A stretch of DNA of 64,000 bases from Actinomycetota bacterium (GCA_018268415.1 JAFDWO010000043.1:40399-104398); one strand, 5' to 3'. Counted from the first letter of the stretch, positions 32,407 through 41,423 are shown. Numbers and translations are program-made. The notes: generated from the sequence alone by a model not told the origin.

Positions 32407-33267
32407 TCAGTGGGCGGCGGGGTCCCGATCGCCGGTGCTGTGGGCCGCGCGCTCCTCGTAGGCAGCGCGCGCCGCGTGGTCCACCTCGGTCATCAGCTTG
32501 TCGGTGCCCATCGTCCGGCCGACCCACTCGGCCGCCGCGCGCGGCATCAGGGCGGCGGCGCGCAGGAGCGCGCCGTTCGACTTCGGCACGTAGACGTCGA
32601 AGCGCGGGACTTCGAGCGCGTCGATGATCGCCACGGCGACATCGCTCGCCTCCACCGGTTTGACCCATCTCTGGCCGACGCCGGCGGTGAGCTCCGTGTT
32701 GACCACGGTCGGCATCACGCAGGAGATCTCGATGCCGCGGCCGCGGAGCTCGCCGCGCACCGACTCGCTCAGCCCGACCACCGCGTGCTTGGTCGCCGAG
32801 TAGGTCGCGATCCCCGGAATCCCCGCTTTCCCCGCCTGCGAGGCGATGTTGACGATGTGGCCGCTGTCGCGCGGGATCATCCGCCGCATCGCCAGCTGGG
32901 TGCCGTGGATGACACCGATGAGGTTGATCTCGATCTGCCGCCGAAAGGAGTCCTCCGACTCCTCGACGAACGGCGTGGTCGGCATGATCCCGGCGTTGTT
33001 GACGAGCACGTCGAGCGGGCCGCCCTGACGCTCCGCCGCGTCGAGGAACGCCTCGAACGAGGCCCGATCGGACACGTCCAGCGCCAGCGCGACGGCGCCG
33101 TCGCCCAGCTCCGCCGCGGTCTGCTCGGCGAGCGCGAGGTCGACGTCGCCGATCGCCACCCGGGCGCCGCGCCGCGCCAACGCTTCCGCGGTCGCCTTGC
33201 CGATCCCACGGGCGCCGCCGGTGATCGCCACGACCTTGCCGTTCAAGATCCGCCGCTCCTTCGCCAT
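32407..33267 (-). CDS. Short-chain dehydrogenase/reductase
   Basis: 286 residues from ATG 33267, which has a strong AGGAGGAG ribosome site. The cofactor loop is TGGARGIGKA, with NNAGIM, the catalytic Ser in VNIASQAG and the YSATK pair. The length and C-terminal extension resemble actinobacterial SDRs linked to lipid or steroid metabolism. It lies 23 bp downstream of a thiolase gene and is probably in the same operon. The substrate is unknown. Confidence 0.9.
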   Translation of the reverse strand: MAKERRILNGKVVAITGGARGIGKATAEALARRGARVAIGDVDLALAEQTAAELGDGAVALALDVSDRASFEAFLDAAERQGGPLDVLVNNAGIMPTTPFVEESEDSFRRQIEINLIGVIHGTQLAMRRMIPRDSGHIVNIASQAGKAGIPGIATYSATKHAVVGLSESVRGELRGRGIEISCVMPTVVNTELTAGVGQRWVKPVEASDVAVAIIDALEVPRFDVYVPKSNGALLRAAALMPRAAAEWVGRTMGTDKLMTEVDHAARAAYEERAAHSTGDRDPAAH

Positions 33268-33290
33268 GGGACTCCTCCTCCCCGGGTCGC

Positions 33291-34484
33291 TCAGGACGCC
33301 GGTTTGTAGACCGTGACCACGGCCGCGCCGCCGAGGCCGATGTTGTGCTGCAGGGCTACCTTCGCACCTTCGACCTGCCGACGCCCGGCTTCGCCGCGCA
33401 ACTGCCAGGTCAGCTCCGAGCACTGCGCCAGCCCGGTCGCCCCGAGCGGGTGCCCCTTCGAGATCAGCCCGCCCGACGGGTTGACCACGACCTGGCCGCC
33501 GAAGGTCGTCGCCTCCGCCTCGACCAGCTTGTGGGCCTCGCCCTCGGCGGCGAAGCCGAGCGCTTCGTAGGTGATCAGCTCGTTGGCGCTGAAGCAGTCG
33601 TGGAGCTCGCAGACGTCGACCTCGTGCGGCGCCACACCCGCCTCCTGGTAGGCCGCCTGCGCCGCCGTCCGCGACATCTCCGAGCCGACGATGGTCATGC
33701 AGTCGGCGTTCTCGTCGAAGGTGGAGGTGAGATCGGTGACCATCGACTGGCCGGCGATCTCGACCGCCTTGTCCCAGAGGTCGTGCGAGTCGACATAACT
33801 CTCCGAGGCGACGATCGCGCAGGCCGCCCCGTCGGAGGTCGGTGAGCACTGCAGCTTGGTCAGCGGATCGTGGATCATCTTCGCCGCCTTGATGTCCTCG
33901 AGGCTGTGCTCGTCCTGGAACTGCGCGTAGGGATTGTTGACCGAGTGCTTGTGGTTCTTCCAGCCGATCCAGGCGAAGTGGTCGGGAGTCGAGCCGTACT
34001 TCTCCATGTGATCACGGCCCGCGTTGCCGAACATCTGGGGCGCGGGCGGTGAGGGCTCCGGATCGCGGATCTCGAACATCCGCATCGCGTGCTTGTCGAG
34101 GGCGTTGGTGCGATCGGTGTACTTGACGCCGAGGCTCCCCGGCTCCATCTTCTCGAAGCCGACCGCGAGGGCGCAGTCGGCCAACCCACCCTTGACCGCC
34201 TGGCGGGCGAGGAACAGCGCCGAGGACCCGGTCGAGCAGTTGTTGTTGACGTTGACCACGGGAATGCCGGTGAGGCCGAGGCCGTAGAGGGCGCGCTGGC
34301 CGTAGGTCGAGTCGCCGTAGCAGTAGCCGGCGTAGGCCTGCTCGACGTCCTCGTACTGGATCCCGGCGTCGGCGAGCGCCTTCTCCCCGGCCTCGACCGC
34401 CCAGTCCGGATAATCGCCCTCCTTCGTCCCCGGCTTCTCGAACTTGGTCATCCCGACCCCGATCACGAACGTGCGGTTGCTCAA
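33291..34484 (-). CDS. Thiolase-family lipid-transfer protein (SCP-x-like acetyl-CoA acyltransferase)
   Basis: 397 residues of the thiolase fold. The nucleophile Cys is in [14 protein letters not shown], and the C-terminal [14 protein letters not shown] holds the second active-site region. This pattern fits the SCP2/SCP-x thiolases involved in branched-chain and sterol side-chain degradation. The start is TTG 34484, with a GGGAGGAG ribosome site. With the SDR and methyltransferase it forms a lipid-type operon; the real substrate is unknown. Confidence 0.9.
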   Translation of the reverse strand: MSNRTFVIGVGMTKFEKPGTKEGDYPDWAVEAGEKALADAGIQYEDVEQAYAGYCYGDSTYGQRALYGLGLTGIPVVNVNNNCSTGSSALFLARQAVKGGLADCALAVGFEKMEPGSLGVKYTDRTNALDKHAMRMFEIRDPEPSPPAPQMFGNAGRDHMEKYGSTPDHFAWIGWKNHKHSVNNPYAQFQDEHSLEDIKAAKMIHDPLTKLQCSPTSDGAACAIVASESYVDSHDLWDKAVEIAGQSMVTDLTSTFDENADCMTIVGSEMSRTAAQAAYQEAGVAPHEVDVCELHDCFSANELITYEALGFAAEGEAHKLVEAEATTFGGQVVVNPSGGLISKGHPLGATGLAQCSELTWQLRGEAGRRQVEGAKVALQHNIGLGGAAVVTVYKPAS

Positions 34485-34592
34485 GGCGTCTCCTCCCCGC
34501 GGCCGCCGCCCCTCGACGGCCTCTTTGGCTGGCTGGCCAGTAAGTTAGCGGAGCGGGCCGGGTCGCCCGCGGGAGCGAGGACGGCCGCGAAG
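34485..34592. other. Divergent intergenic region with a TGGCTGGCCAG motif
   Basis: Separates the thiolase operon from ccdA. It contains TTGGCTGGCTGGCCAGTAAG (34524-34543), whose CTGGCCAG core is palindromic, a possible operator for an unlinked regulator. Nothing else is evident. Confidence 0.3.
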
Positions 34593-34598
34593 TATCCT
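34593..34598 (+). promoter_or_regulatory. -10 element of ccdA
   Basis: TATCCT, 8 nt before GTG 34607; selects GTG over the upstream TTG. Confidence 0.6.
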
Positions 34599-34606
34599 TG
34601 GCGGTC

Positions 34607-35356
34607 GTGATCCTGGCCGATATCAGCGGCAGCCCGGCGACGGGGGTGGGAATCCTCGCGGCGCTCGCGGCGGGGATCGTCTCCTTCCTCTCGCCTTGCG
34701 TGCTGCCCCTCGTCCCCGGCTACCTGTCGGCGGTGACGGGGGTCTCCGCGGCCGAGCTCGACGACGCCGACTGGCGCCGCGTCGTCCCCCCCGCGCTCAC
34801 CTTCGTCGCCAGCTTCTCGTTCATCTTCATCCTGTTCGGGCTGACGGCGACCGGCCTCGGCTCCTTCCTCTCCGAAAACAAGCCGCTACTGACGAAGATC
34901 TCCGGCTGGCTGATCATCGCGATGGGCGTCCTCTTCGTCTCCTCGCTCTTCATCACCCGACTGAACAAGGAGTGGCACGTCGAGGCGCTGCTCTCGCGGG
35001 CCGGCAAAGGCGGCCCGATCGTCGCCGGCGCCGCGTTCGCGATCGCCTGGAGCCCCTGCATCGGCCCGACGCTCGGCGCGATCCTCTCCGTCGCCGCCGC
35101 CGAAGGGTCGATCGCCCGCGGTGCCCTGCTCCTGGCGGTCTACTCGGCCGGGCTGGCGATTCCCTTCCTGATCACCGCGCTGGCGTTCTCCCGGATGGCG
35201 ACCGCATTCGCCGTGGTCAAGCGCCACTACCGCGCGATCGTCGTGGTCGGCGGCGTGATCCTGATCGTGATGGGAGTCCTGATCGTGACCGGCGAATTCA
35301 AACAGCTGAACATCCAGGCGCAGAGCTGGTCGTCCAACCTCGGCCTGGAACAGTAG
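34607..35356 (+). CDS. ccdA: Cytochrome c biogenesis protein CcdA (DsbD-like membrane domain)
   Basis: 249 residues with about six TM helices. The conserved Cys-Pro signatures VSFLSPCVLPLVPGYL and AWSPCIGPTLGAIL carry the two redox cysteines that pass electrons from cytoplasmic thioredoxin to the outside. It probably keeps apocytochrome c thiols reduced, for example for the cytochrome at 11 kb, and balances the VKOR/DsbA oxidising system. No ResB/ResC genes are adjacent. Confidence 0.93.
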   Translation: MILADISGSPATGVGILAALAAGIVSFLSPCVLPLVPGYLSAVTGVSAAELDDADWRRVVPPALTFVASFSFIFILFGLTATGLGSFLSENKPLLTKISGWLIIAMGVLFVSSLFITRLNKEWHVEALLSRAGKGGPIVAGAAFAIAWSPCIGPTLGAILSVAAAEGSIARGALLLAVYSAGLAIPFLITALAFSRMATAFAVVKRHYRAIVVVGGVILIVMGVLIVTGEFKQLNIQAQSWSSNLGLEQ

Positions 35357-35365
35357 GCGCGCCAT

Positions 35366-35406
35366 CGTCTGCATTTGAGGCCGCATAGCGGACCCGATCG
35401 CAGACG
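35366..35406. terminator. Bidirectional hairpin between ccdA and a convergent small gene
   Basis: CGTCTGC (35366-35372) pairs with GCAGACG (35400-35406), and an inner CCGC-ATA-GCGG hairpin sits at 35381-35391. It fills the 55-bp gap between convergent genes. Confidence 0.5.
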
Positions 35407-35411
35407 CTCAG

Positions 35412-35693
35412 CTAATTCTGAGTGGCGGGGACCACCGTCTCCAGCTCTTTGCCCACCGCCTCGGTGATCTCGAGGCCGTCGTCCTCCAGGTCACGGGAGC
35501 AGACGATGCGGAAGCGGCCGGTGCCGATCTCACCGTCGGGGACGACCGGGAGGCCACGGATCGTGTCCCAGCCGAGGCGCTCGACCTCGAACGGGTTCAT
35601 CCTCACCTCCGCCGCCGGAAAGGGACAGTTGGCGTTGTGCTGGTCGATCGCCTTGGAGATCGCCTCGAGGTTCTTCGCCTCCGGAGAAGCCAT
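35412..35693 (-). CDS. Hypothetical protein, 93 residues
   Basis: Not recognised. A soluble, acidic small protein with one NCPFPAAEVRMNPFEVERLGW segment and two Cys, and no TM helix or known motif. It has its own -10 element (TATCCT, 6 nt before the ATG; 35700-35705), which supports it as a real gene. It is convergent with ccdA and divergent from the TMEM175-type channel gene. Confidence 0.65.
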   Translation of the reverse strand: MASPEAKNLEAISKAIDQHNANCPFPAAEVRMNPFEVERLGWDTIRGLPVVPDGEIGTGRFRIVCSRDLEDDGLEITEAVGKELETVVPATQN

Positions 35694-35699
35694 GCCCCA

Positions 35700-35705
35700 A
35701 GGATA
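35700..35705 (-). promoter_or_regulatory. -10 element of the 93-residue hypothetical gene
   Basis: TATCCT on the minus strand, 6 nt before the ATG. Confidence 0.55.
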
Positions 35706-35761
35706 CGGATCGGGCCGGGAACGCTGGAGGACCCAAAGGGTCCCCCTCGAAATCTCCTGGG

Positions 35762-36391
35762 GTGAGCACCAGCCGCCTGGAGGCCTTCTCGGATGGCGTC
35801 TTCGCGATCGCGATCACGCTGCTCGTCCTCGACATCCACGTCCCCGAGCCGGGATCCGGAGACCTCGGCCACGAGCTGCTCGCCCGCTGGCCCAGCTATG
35901 CCGCCTACGTCATCTCGTTCCTCACCATCGGGATCATCTGGATCAACCACCATGCGGCCTTCAGCCGACTACGCGCGGTCGACCAGTCGATCCTCATGCT
36001 GAACCTCCTGCTCCTACTCAGCGTCGGCATCCTCCCCTTCACGACCTCTCTCATGGCGGCCTACCTCAAGGAGAGCAGCGGCGAGGACCTCGCGGCGGCG
36101 ATCTATGGCGGTTCGTTCCTGCTGATGGGCGCGATCTTCGTCCTCGCCAACCGCCAGATCCTCCTGCGTCGCCCGCAGCTGCTGCGCAAGCCGATCGACC
36201 CCGAGGCGGCCCGCAACATCCTCGCCTTCGCCGCGCTCGGCCAGATCCCCTACGTGCTGGCCACCGCGCTCGCCTTCGTCTCTCCTTACATCACGCTGGC
36301 GATCTGCGGCGGCTGCGCGATCTACTACTCGCTGCCGGTCGCCTCGCGCGGCATGGGCGACCGCTCCGGCGATGGTGCCGCTGCCGGATGA
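35762..36391 (+). CDS. TMEM175-family potassium channel (DUF1211)
   Basis: 209 residues with about six TM helices. The N-terminal RLEAFSDGVFAIAITLLVLD contains the RxxxFSD signature of bacterial TMEM175 channels, whose tetramers conduct potassium. Physiological role is unknown. The start is GTG 35762; AAATCT 6 nt upstream is only a weak -10 candidate. Its 3' end overlaps the acetyltransferase start by 20 nt. Confidence 0.9.
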   Translation: MSTSRLEAFSDGVFAIAITLLVLDIHVPEPGSGDLGHELLARWPSYAAYVISFLTIGIIWINHHAAFSRLRAVDQSILMLNLLLLLSVGILPFTTSLMAAYLKESSGEDLAAAIYGGSFLLMGAIFVLANRQILLRRPQLLRKPIDPEAARNILAFAALGQIPYVLATALAFVSPYITLAICGGCAIYYSLPVASRGMGDRSGDGAAAG

Positions 36392-36944
36392 GCTGCGGCT
36401 CGAGGGCGACCGGGTCGTCCTGCGCGACTGGCGCGACGAGGACGCGCCGGCGCTCGCGCCGGTCTGCGGCGAGTGGGACGTCTGCGCCTTCAGCTCGGTG
36501 CCGTGGTCGTACTCGGAGGGCGCGGCCCTGGCCTGGATCGACCGCCAGCGCCGCAAACGTGCCGCCGGGACCGTGCTGGCGCTGGCGATCCAGACACGGG
36601 AGGAGGAGCGCGCGCTCGGGAACGTCAACCTGGCGAGCTTCAGCGACGACGGTCGCGAGGCGGCGATCGGCTACTGGCTCGCCCCCGCGGCGCGCGGACG
36701 CGGTCTCGCCACCGCGGCGACGGCGCTGCTGATCGATTGGGGCCTGGGCACCTTCGGCCTCGAGCGGGTCGAGTTCGCGATCCTGCCCGGCAACCTGCCC
36801 TCCCAGCGGATCGCCGAGCGGCTCGGCGCGATCCCGGAGGGCATCCGCGAGGGCAGCCACCGCGCCGACGACGGCCGCTGGTGGGACATGGCGATCTGGA
36901 GCGTCAGGGGCTCTCCGCGCCGACCGACCAGCAGCGCGCCGTGA
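36372..36944 (+). CDS. GNAT-family N-acetyltransferase (RimJ/RimL type)
   Basis: 190 residues. Typical RimJ/RimL features are LRDWRDEDAPAL at the start, GYWLAPAARGRGLATAATALL (acetyl-CoA loop) and NLPSQRIAERLGAIPEG near the end. It could acetylate a ribosomal protein, another N terminus or a small molecule. It overlaps the channel gene by 20 nt on the same strand and the convergent methyltransferase gene by 41 nt. Confidence 0.87.
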   Translation: MVPLPDELRLEGDRVVLRDWRDEDAPALAPVCGEWDVCAFSSVPWSYSEGAALAWIDRQRRKRAAGTVLALAIQTREEERALGNVNLASFSDDGREAAIGYWLAPAARGRGLATAATALLIDWGLGTFGLERVEFAILPGNLPSQRIAERLGAIPEGIREGSHRADDGRWWDMAIWSVRGSPRRPTSSAP

Positions 36945-37731
36945 AGCGGACCTCTTCGCCGTCGACGAAGGGCTCATAGGCGGCGCCCGCCACCTCGAGG
37001 ACCGCCGCGCGGGTGGCGTCGTCGGCCTCGCGCAGCGCCTGTCCGATCGGTCCGATCCGCGCCAGGTACCGGCGCAGGTCGGCCTCCGGGAAGGCGCAGG
37101 GAACGTCGACCGGCTCGACCTCGATGCGCGCCCAGCCCGCGGCGGCGAGGATCTCGCCGATCCGCCCCGCCTCGGCGAACGCGAACGGCCCGGGCGCGCC
37201 CGGGAGGCGCGGGGCCATCTCGGGAAGCAGGTGCGCGGCCGCCTGCGCCCCGGTCGTCAGGAAGGGATTCTCCTCCGGCGTCCGCCAGGCGATGAAGCGC
37301 AGTCCCCCGCCGGCGGCGATCGCCTCCCGCAGCCGGGCGAAGGCCGCGGCCGGATCGGTGAAGAACATCACCCCGAAGCGGGAGACGAGCAGGTCGAACT
37401 CGCCGGCCTCGAACGAGTGCGCCGCGGCGTCGGCGAGCAGGAACCGGGGCGGGTTCTCGTCATAGGCGACGCGCTCCTTGGCAGCCGCGATCATCGCCGC
37501 CGAGATGTCGACGCCGGTGCAGGTCGCCCCGGGACCGAGGCGCCGGGCGATCGCCACCGTCGCCGCGCCGGCCCCGCAGCCGACGTCGAGGACGCGCTTC
37601 GCCCCGCGCGCGGCAGCCGCGTCCGCCAGCAACCCCTCGAAGCCGACGAACATCCGGTCGAGGACCGGCTGCATCGCGACCCAGGCGTCACCGCCCGCGC
37701 CGTTCCAGAAGTCCGACTGCTCACCGCTCAT
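36904..37731 (-). CDS. Class I SAM-dependent methyltransferase (UbiE/type 11)
   Basis: 275 residues from ATG 37731. The SAM loop is VLDVGCGAGAATVAIARRLG, with VDISAAMIAAA and LREAIAAGGGLRFIAW. N-terminal EQSDFWNGAGGDAWVAMQ is common in actinobacterial UbiE-like proteins. An AGGAGG ribosome site lies 10 nt before the ATG. It is divergent from dinB. The substrate is unknown. Confidence 0.86.
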   Translation of the reverse strand: MSGEQSDFWNGAGGDAWVAMQPVLDRMFVGFEGLLADAAAARGAKRVLDVGCGAGAATVAIARRLGPGATCTGVDISAAMIAAAKERVAYDENPPRFLLADAAAHSFEAGEFDLLVSRFGVMFFTDPAAAFARLREAIAAGGGLRFIAWRTPEENPFLTTGAQAAAHLLPEMAPRLPGAPGPFAFAEAGRIGEILAAAGWARIEVEPVDVPCAFPEADLRRYLARIGPIGQALREADDATRAAVLEVAGAAYEPFVDGEEVRFTARCWSVGAESP

Positions 37732-37792
37732 CTCGATCGCACCTCCTGCCTTTCGTCGCCTCGGTGGTCCCAGGGCGAGCGAAGCTATCACG

Positions 37793-37806
37793 CGAACGTG
37801 CGTTCG
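37793..37806. promoter_or_regulatory. LexA (SOS) box upstream of dinB
   Basis: CGAACGTGCGTTCG is a perfect CGAAC-N4-GTTCG palindrome, the Gram-positive/actinobacterial LexA consensus. It covers the -35 position of dinB; the -10 (TAAATT) starts 18 nt after the box ends. Confidence 0.85.
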
Positions 37807-37824
37807 CTCCGCCGCGCTTCCCGC

Positions 37825-37830
37825 TAAATT
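37825..37830 (+). promoter_or_regulatory. -10 element of dinB
   Basis: TAAATT, 6 nt before the GTG start; leaderless layout, 17 nt downstream of GTTCGC within the LexA box. Confidence 0.65.
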
Positions 37831-37836
37831 CGTCAC

Positions 37837-38928
37837 GTGTCGATCGCAGGCTGGCAGCGCACTGTGGCGCACCTCGACATGGACGCCTTCTACGCGTCCG
37901 TCGAGCTGCGGCGACATCCGGAGCTGAAAGGGAAACCGGTGGTCGTCTGCGGGTCCGGGCCGCGGGCGGTGGTGACGACGGCGAGCTACGAGGCGCGCAA
38001 GCTGGCCGGGATCCACTCGGCGATGCCCGCCGCGGTGGCGCGCCGGAGACTGCCGAACGCGGTGTACCTGCCGCCGGACTTCCCGGCTTACCGGGAGGCG
38101 TCGGCGGTGGTGATGGACGTGCTGCGCTCGAACGTCGAGGTGGTCGAGGTGGTCGGGCTGGACGAGGCCTACCTCGACCTCACCGGGATCTTCTCGCCGA
38201 AGGCGACGATGCGACGGATCAAGGCGGAGATCCGCGAGCTCACCGGGCTCACCTGCTCGGTCGGGATCTCGGAGTCGCGGCTGCTCGCCAAGATGACCAG
38301 CGAGCTGGGCAAGCCGAACGGGCTGGTCGTAGTCGGTCGGGAGGACGCGCTCGCGCGCTTCGGGACAGGTCCACCCGGGGTCGTCCCCGGGATCGGCCCG
38401 AAGACGGCCGAACGCCTGGAGAAGCTCGGCATCGGCTCTCTCGCCGCGCTCGGCGAGTGGGACCGTGGCGACCTCGAAGCGCGTTTCGGGCCCCGCTCCG
38501 GGGCCTGGTTGCACGCTCGCGGAAACCTCCGCGACGAGACGCCGATCAGCGTCAGCCGCGAAACCAAATCGCAGTCGGTGGAGACAACCTTCGACGTCGA
38601 CGTCGCCGAGCTCACCGCGCTCGAGCGGACGCTGCGCGAGCAGACCGAGGAGCTCTGCCGCAGGCTGCGCAAGAAGGACCTCGAGGGGCGCTCGATCGGG
38701 ATCAAGGTGCGCCTCGACGACTGGACCAACGTGACGCGCTCCCAGTCGGTGGAGAGCCCGACCAACGACCCGGAGGTCGTCTGGCCGATCGCGCTCGACC
38801 TGCTGCGGGCCTACGACCCGCCGCGTCCGGTGCGGTTGCTCGGCGTCCGCCTCGCCACCTTCGGGGACGAGGCCGACGCCGCCGCCGAGGAGGACGAGCC
38901 GCAGCTCCGGCTCGCCCTCCCCGGCTGA
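37837..38928 (+). CDS. dinB: DNA polymerase IV (Y family)
   Basis: 363 residues. Catalytic acids are Asp14 (HLDMDAFYASVE) and Asp109-Glu110 (VGLDEAYLDLTG). The fingers (YEARKLAGIHSAMP), helix-hairpin-helix (PGIGPKTAERL) and little-finger domain follow. The C terminus QLRLALPG resembles a beta-clamp-binding motif. It performs translesion synthesis. A consensus LexA box just upstream makes SOS induction very likely. Confidence 0.95.
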   Translation: MSIAGWQRTVAHLDMDAFYASVELRRHPELKGKPVVVCGSGPRAVVTTASYEARKLAGIHSAMPAAVARRRLPNAVYLPPDFPAYREASAVVMDVLRSNVEVVEVVGLDEAYLDLTGIFSPKATMRRIKAEIRELTGLTCSVGISESRLLAKMTSELGKPNGLVVVGREDALARFGTGPPGVVPGIGPKTAERLEKLGIGSLAALGEWDRGDLEARFGPRSGAWLHARGNLRDETPISVSRETKSQSVETTFDVDVAELTALERTLREQTEELCRRLRKKDLEGRSIGIKVRLDDWTNVTRSQSVESPTNDPEVVWPIALDLLRAYDPPRPVRLLGVRLATFGDEADAAAEEDEPQLRLALPG

Positions 38929-38939
38929 CGCGGCAAGGC

Positions 38940-39608
38940 CTAGTGGTTGGCCATCACGGTGCCGACGCCGGGGAAGCCGAGGCGCTCCTTGGTCGCCGTG
39001 GTCAGGTCGTATTCCCGACCGGCGACATAAGGCCCACGGTCGATCACCGGCACGGTGACCGAGCGGCCGTTGTAGCGCAGCTTCACCAGCGTGCCGCAGG
39101 GCAGCGTCTTGTTGGCGACGCCGAGCGTCCCCGGGAGCAGGGTGCCGCCGCAGGCGACGCCGTTGCCGTAGAGCCCTGGACCGTAGTAGGAGGCGCCGGC
39201 CAGACGGTAGGAGGTCAGGTGGCGAACCTTGCTGTGGGAGCCGCGCACCTGCTTGTCGTGGATGCCGAACGCCTCGACCTTATAGTTGCCGAGGCTCCCC
39301 ACGTCCCAGGTCGCCTTGAAGGTGCCGTTGGACTTGGTGTGGAGCGCGAGAACCTTGGGGTCGGAGCCGCCGAAGACGACCTTGACCCGGTGGCCGCCGC
39401 CGGGACGGACCTTGCCTCGCACGGTCACGCTTTCGCCGGTCAGCACGGAGTGCTTGGAGACGTGGAGCGCGACGTGTGACTTGACCCGCTTGTGCGTTTT
39501 GTGATGATGCTGACGGCTGGACGCCCCATGCTGCTGCTGGGCCACCGCCGCCGACGCGCCGACCGACAACGCCAAGGCGGCGCCGATCACGGGCAGGGTG
39601 AATCGCAT
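38940..39608 (-). CDS. Secreted RlpA-like double-psi beta-barrel protein
   Basis: 222 residues from ATG 39608, with an N-terminal signal peptide (MRFTLPVIGAALALSVGASA). An Ig/bacterial-repeat-like segment (about 55-125) precedes an RlpA-type domain: ASYYGPGLYGNGVACGG, LPCGTLVKL and VIDRGPYVAGREYDLT. Such proteins bind or cleave peptidoglycan. The preceding 200 bp form a c-di-AMP riboswitch, which links expression to cell-wall or osmotic state. Longer frames upstream run through the riboswitch and are not used. Confidence 0.88.
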   Translation of the reverse strand: MRFTLPVIGAALALSVGASAAVAQQQHGASSRQHHHKTHKRVKSHVALHVSKHSVLTGESVTVRGKVRPGGGHRVKVVFGGSDPKVLALHTKSNGTFKATWDVGSLGNYKVEAFGIHDKQVRGSHSKVRHLTSYRLAGASYYGPGLYGNGVACGGTLLPGTLGVANKTLPCGTLVKLRYNGRSVTVPVIDRGPYVAGREYDLTTATKERLGFPGVGTVMANH

Positions 39609-39630
39609 CGTGTAATCACTCGCTTTCTGC

Positions 39631-39810
39631 CTGCCTACGGGGTTAGCTGACGGGCTCGCGGACGCCGGCTCGGAGGCCACGTCCGTTACGGGCGACAAGT
39701 CGCCCGATTCGCCCCGGCGCCGCGATCAGGGTGGTGCTCGCGGCGCATTTGGGTCCCCCGCTCCCCGTCGCGCTGCGGCGAGGGGATTCGGCAGATGGGT
39801 TCTTTCCTTT
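39631..39810 (-). ncRNA. c-di-AMP riboswitch (ydaO/yuaA type)
   Basis: Read on the minus strand, the segment contains the family's conserved pieces in order: CCGAATCC, CGGGGGACCCA, GGGGCGAATCGG and, near the 3' end, CCGTCAGCTAACCCCGTAGG. That terminal block is the most characteristic part of the ydaO motif. The aptamer precedes the RlpA-like gene by about 20 nt. In actinobacteria this class often controls wall-hydrolase genes and usually turns them off when c-di-AMP is bound. Confidence 0.88.
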
Positions 39811-39821
39811 TGGGACGGAAC

Positions 39822-39827
39822 ACCCTA
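39822..39827 (-). promoter_or_regulatory. Probable -10 element of the riboswitch transcript
   Basis: TAGGGT on the minus strand, about 10 nt before the aptamer; no clear -35. Confidence 0.45.
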
Positions 39828-39968
39828 GGGACGCGGTGGGTGCGCCCGTGTGAGCGCCCTCACAGAAGTGGCGAAGCGCACGAAAGCGTGCAAGGGGTGC
39901 CGAAATGCCGTTGTAGAGCCAAAGAATTGCCTGCACACGGCTTGAACGGCGTATGCGAAGATGACCGC

Positions 39969-41423
39969 GTGGCCAATAGCGACCGGCTCTCCGGGCTCGA
40001 TTCGTCGTTCCTCCACATGGAGCGCGACGGCGCCCACATGCACGTCGCCTCGACCATCATCTTCGAGGGGCCGGCGCCGACACACGAGGAGTTCCGCGAT
40101 CACATCGCCTCGCGCCTGCACCTGGTGCCGCGCTTCCGCCAGAAGCTGCGCGAGGTCCCGTTCGGGCAGGGCCGGCCGGTCTGGGTCGACGACCCGCACC
40201 TGAACCTCAATTACCACGTCCGCCAGACCGCCCTCCCCGCCCCCGGGTCCGACGAGCAGCTGCGCAACCTGGCGGCCCGCATCTTCTCCCAGCAGTTGGA
40301 CCGCTCGAAGCCCCTCTGGGAGCTGTGGCTGGTCGAGGGCATGGCCGACGGCCGCTTCGCGGTGATCGGCAAGAGTCACCACGCGCTGGTCGACGGCGTC
40401 TCCGGCGTCGACATCACCACCGTCCTCTACGACCTCGACCGCGAGCCGCAGGGCCCGCCCCAGACGCCGCCACCGTGGCTGGCCCGTCCCGAGCCGACCG
40501 ACACGCAGCTGCTCGCGGAGGCGCTGAAGGAGCGGCTGACCAGCCCGCGCGAGATCGTCCGCGGCTTCCGCCATGCGCTCCGCGGCCCCCGCCAGGTGGT
40601 CCACGGCGCCGTCGCGACCTCGAAGATGGCGGCGGCGAGCCTGCGCGCTCCCTCCACGCCCTTCAACGTCGAAATCGGCCCGCACCGCCGCTTCCAGATG
40701 ACGCAGGCGCAGCTGGTCGACCTGAAGCGGGTCAAGGACGCCCACGGCGGCACCGTCAACGACGTCATCCTCGCGATCGTCGCCGGCGCGATCGGCCGTT
40801 ACCTGCGCGCCCGCGGCTACGAGACCAGGGGGATGACGTTGCGGGCGATGGTGCCGGTCTCGATCCGCGAGGCGGAGGAGCACGGTGCGCTCGGCAACCG
40901 GATCACGGCGATGATGGCGCCGCTGCCGGTCTGGTGCGAGGACCCGGTCGAGCGCCTCCACGTGGTCACCGAGGAGATGGGCGACCTGAAGGCCTCGGGC
41001 CAGGCGGTCGGCGCCGAAATCCTCACCCGCCTCACCGACTTCGCGCCGACCACCATCGTCTCCCAGGCGGCCCGCCTGCAACCCGCCCAGCGCTTCTTCA
41101 ACCTCGTCGTCACCAACGTGCCGGGCCCACAGTTCCCGCTCTACGTGCTGGGACGCCAGATGGAGTCGATCTTCCCGATGGTGCCCCTGGCGCGCAAGCA
41201 GGCGCTCTGCATCGGGATCATGTCCTACAACGGGCAGGTCAACTTCGGCCTGATCGGGGACTACGACGCGATGGCCGACCTGGACAGCTTCGCGCTCGAC
41301 CTCGAGGAGGCGACCGAGGATGCGATCGCCACCGCCCCGCCGGCCCTCGTGCCGCCGCCGAAAGCGGTCACCTCGAGGAACGGGGCCGCGGCGGCCGAGG
41401 CCGGCTCCGTCGCCGACGCCTAG
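39969..41423 (+). CDS. Wax ester synthase/diacylglycerol acyltransferase
   Basis: 484 residues from GTG 39969. N-terminal LSGLDSSFLHMERDGAHMHV and the catalytic HHxxxDG motif (His137-His138, Asp142-Gly143 in SHHALVDGVSG) define the WS/DGAT family, with TNVPGPQFPLY near the C terminus. It makes triacylglycerol or wax esters for storage. The upstream frame overlaps the divergent riboswitch and lacks family similarity. TATGCG 11 nt upstream is a weak -10 candidate. Confidence 0.93.
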   Translation: MANSDRLSGLDSSFLHMERDGAHMHVASTIIFEGPAPTHEEFRDHIASRLHLVPRFRQKLREVPFGQGRPVWVDDPHLNLNYHVRQTALPAPGSDEQLRNLAARIFSQQLDRSKPLWELWLVEGMADGRFAVIGKSHHALVDGVSGVDITTVLYDLDREPQGPPQTPPPWLARPEPTDTQLLAEALKERLTSPREIVRGFRHALRGPRQVVHGAVATSKMAAASLRAPSTPFNVEIGPHRRFQMTQAQLVDLKRVKDAHGGTVNDVILAIVAGAIGRYLRARGYETRGMTLRAMVPVSIREAEEHGALGNRITAMMAPLPVWCEDPVERLHVVTEEMGDLKASGQAVGAEILTRLTDFAPTTIVSQAARLQPAQRFFNLVVTNVPGPQFPLYVLGRQMESIFPMVPLARKQALCIGIMSYNGQVNFGLIGDYDAMADLDSFALDLEEATEDAIATAPPALVPPPKAVTSRNGAAAAEAGSVADA

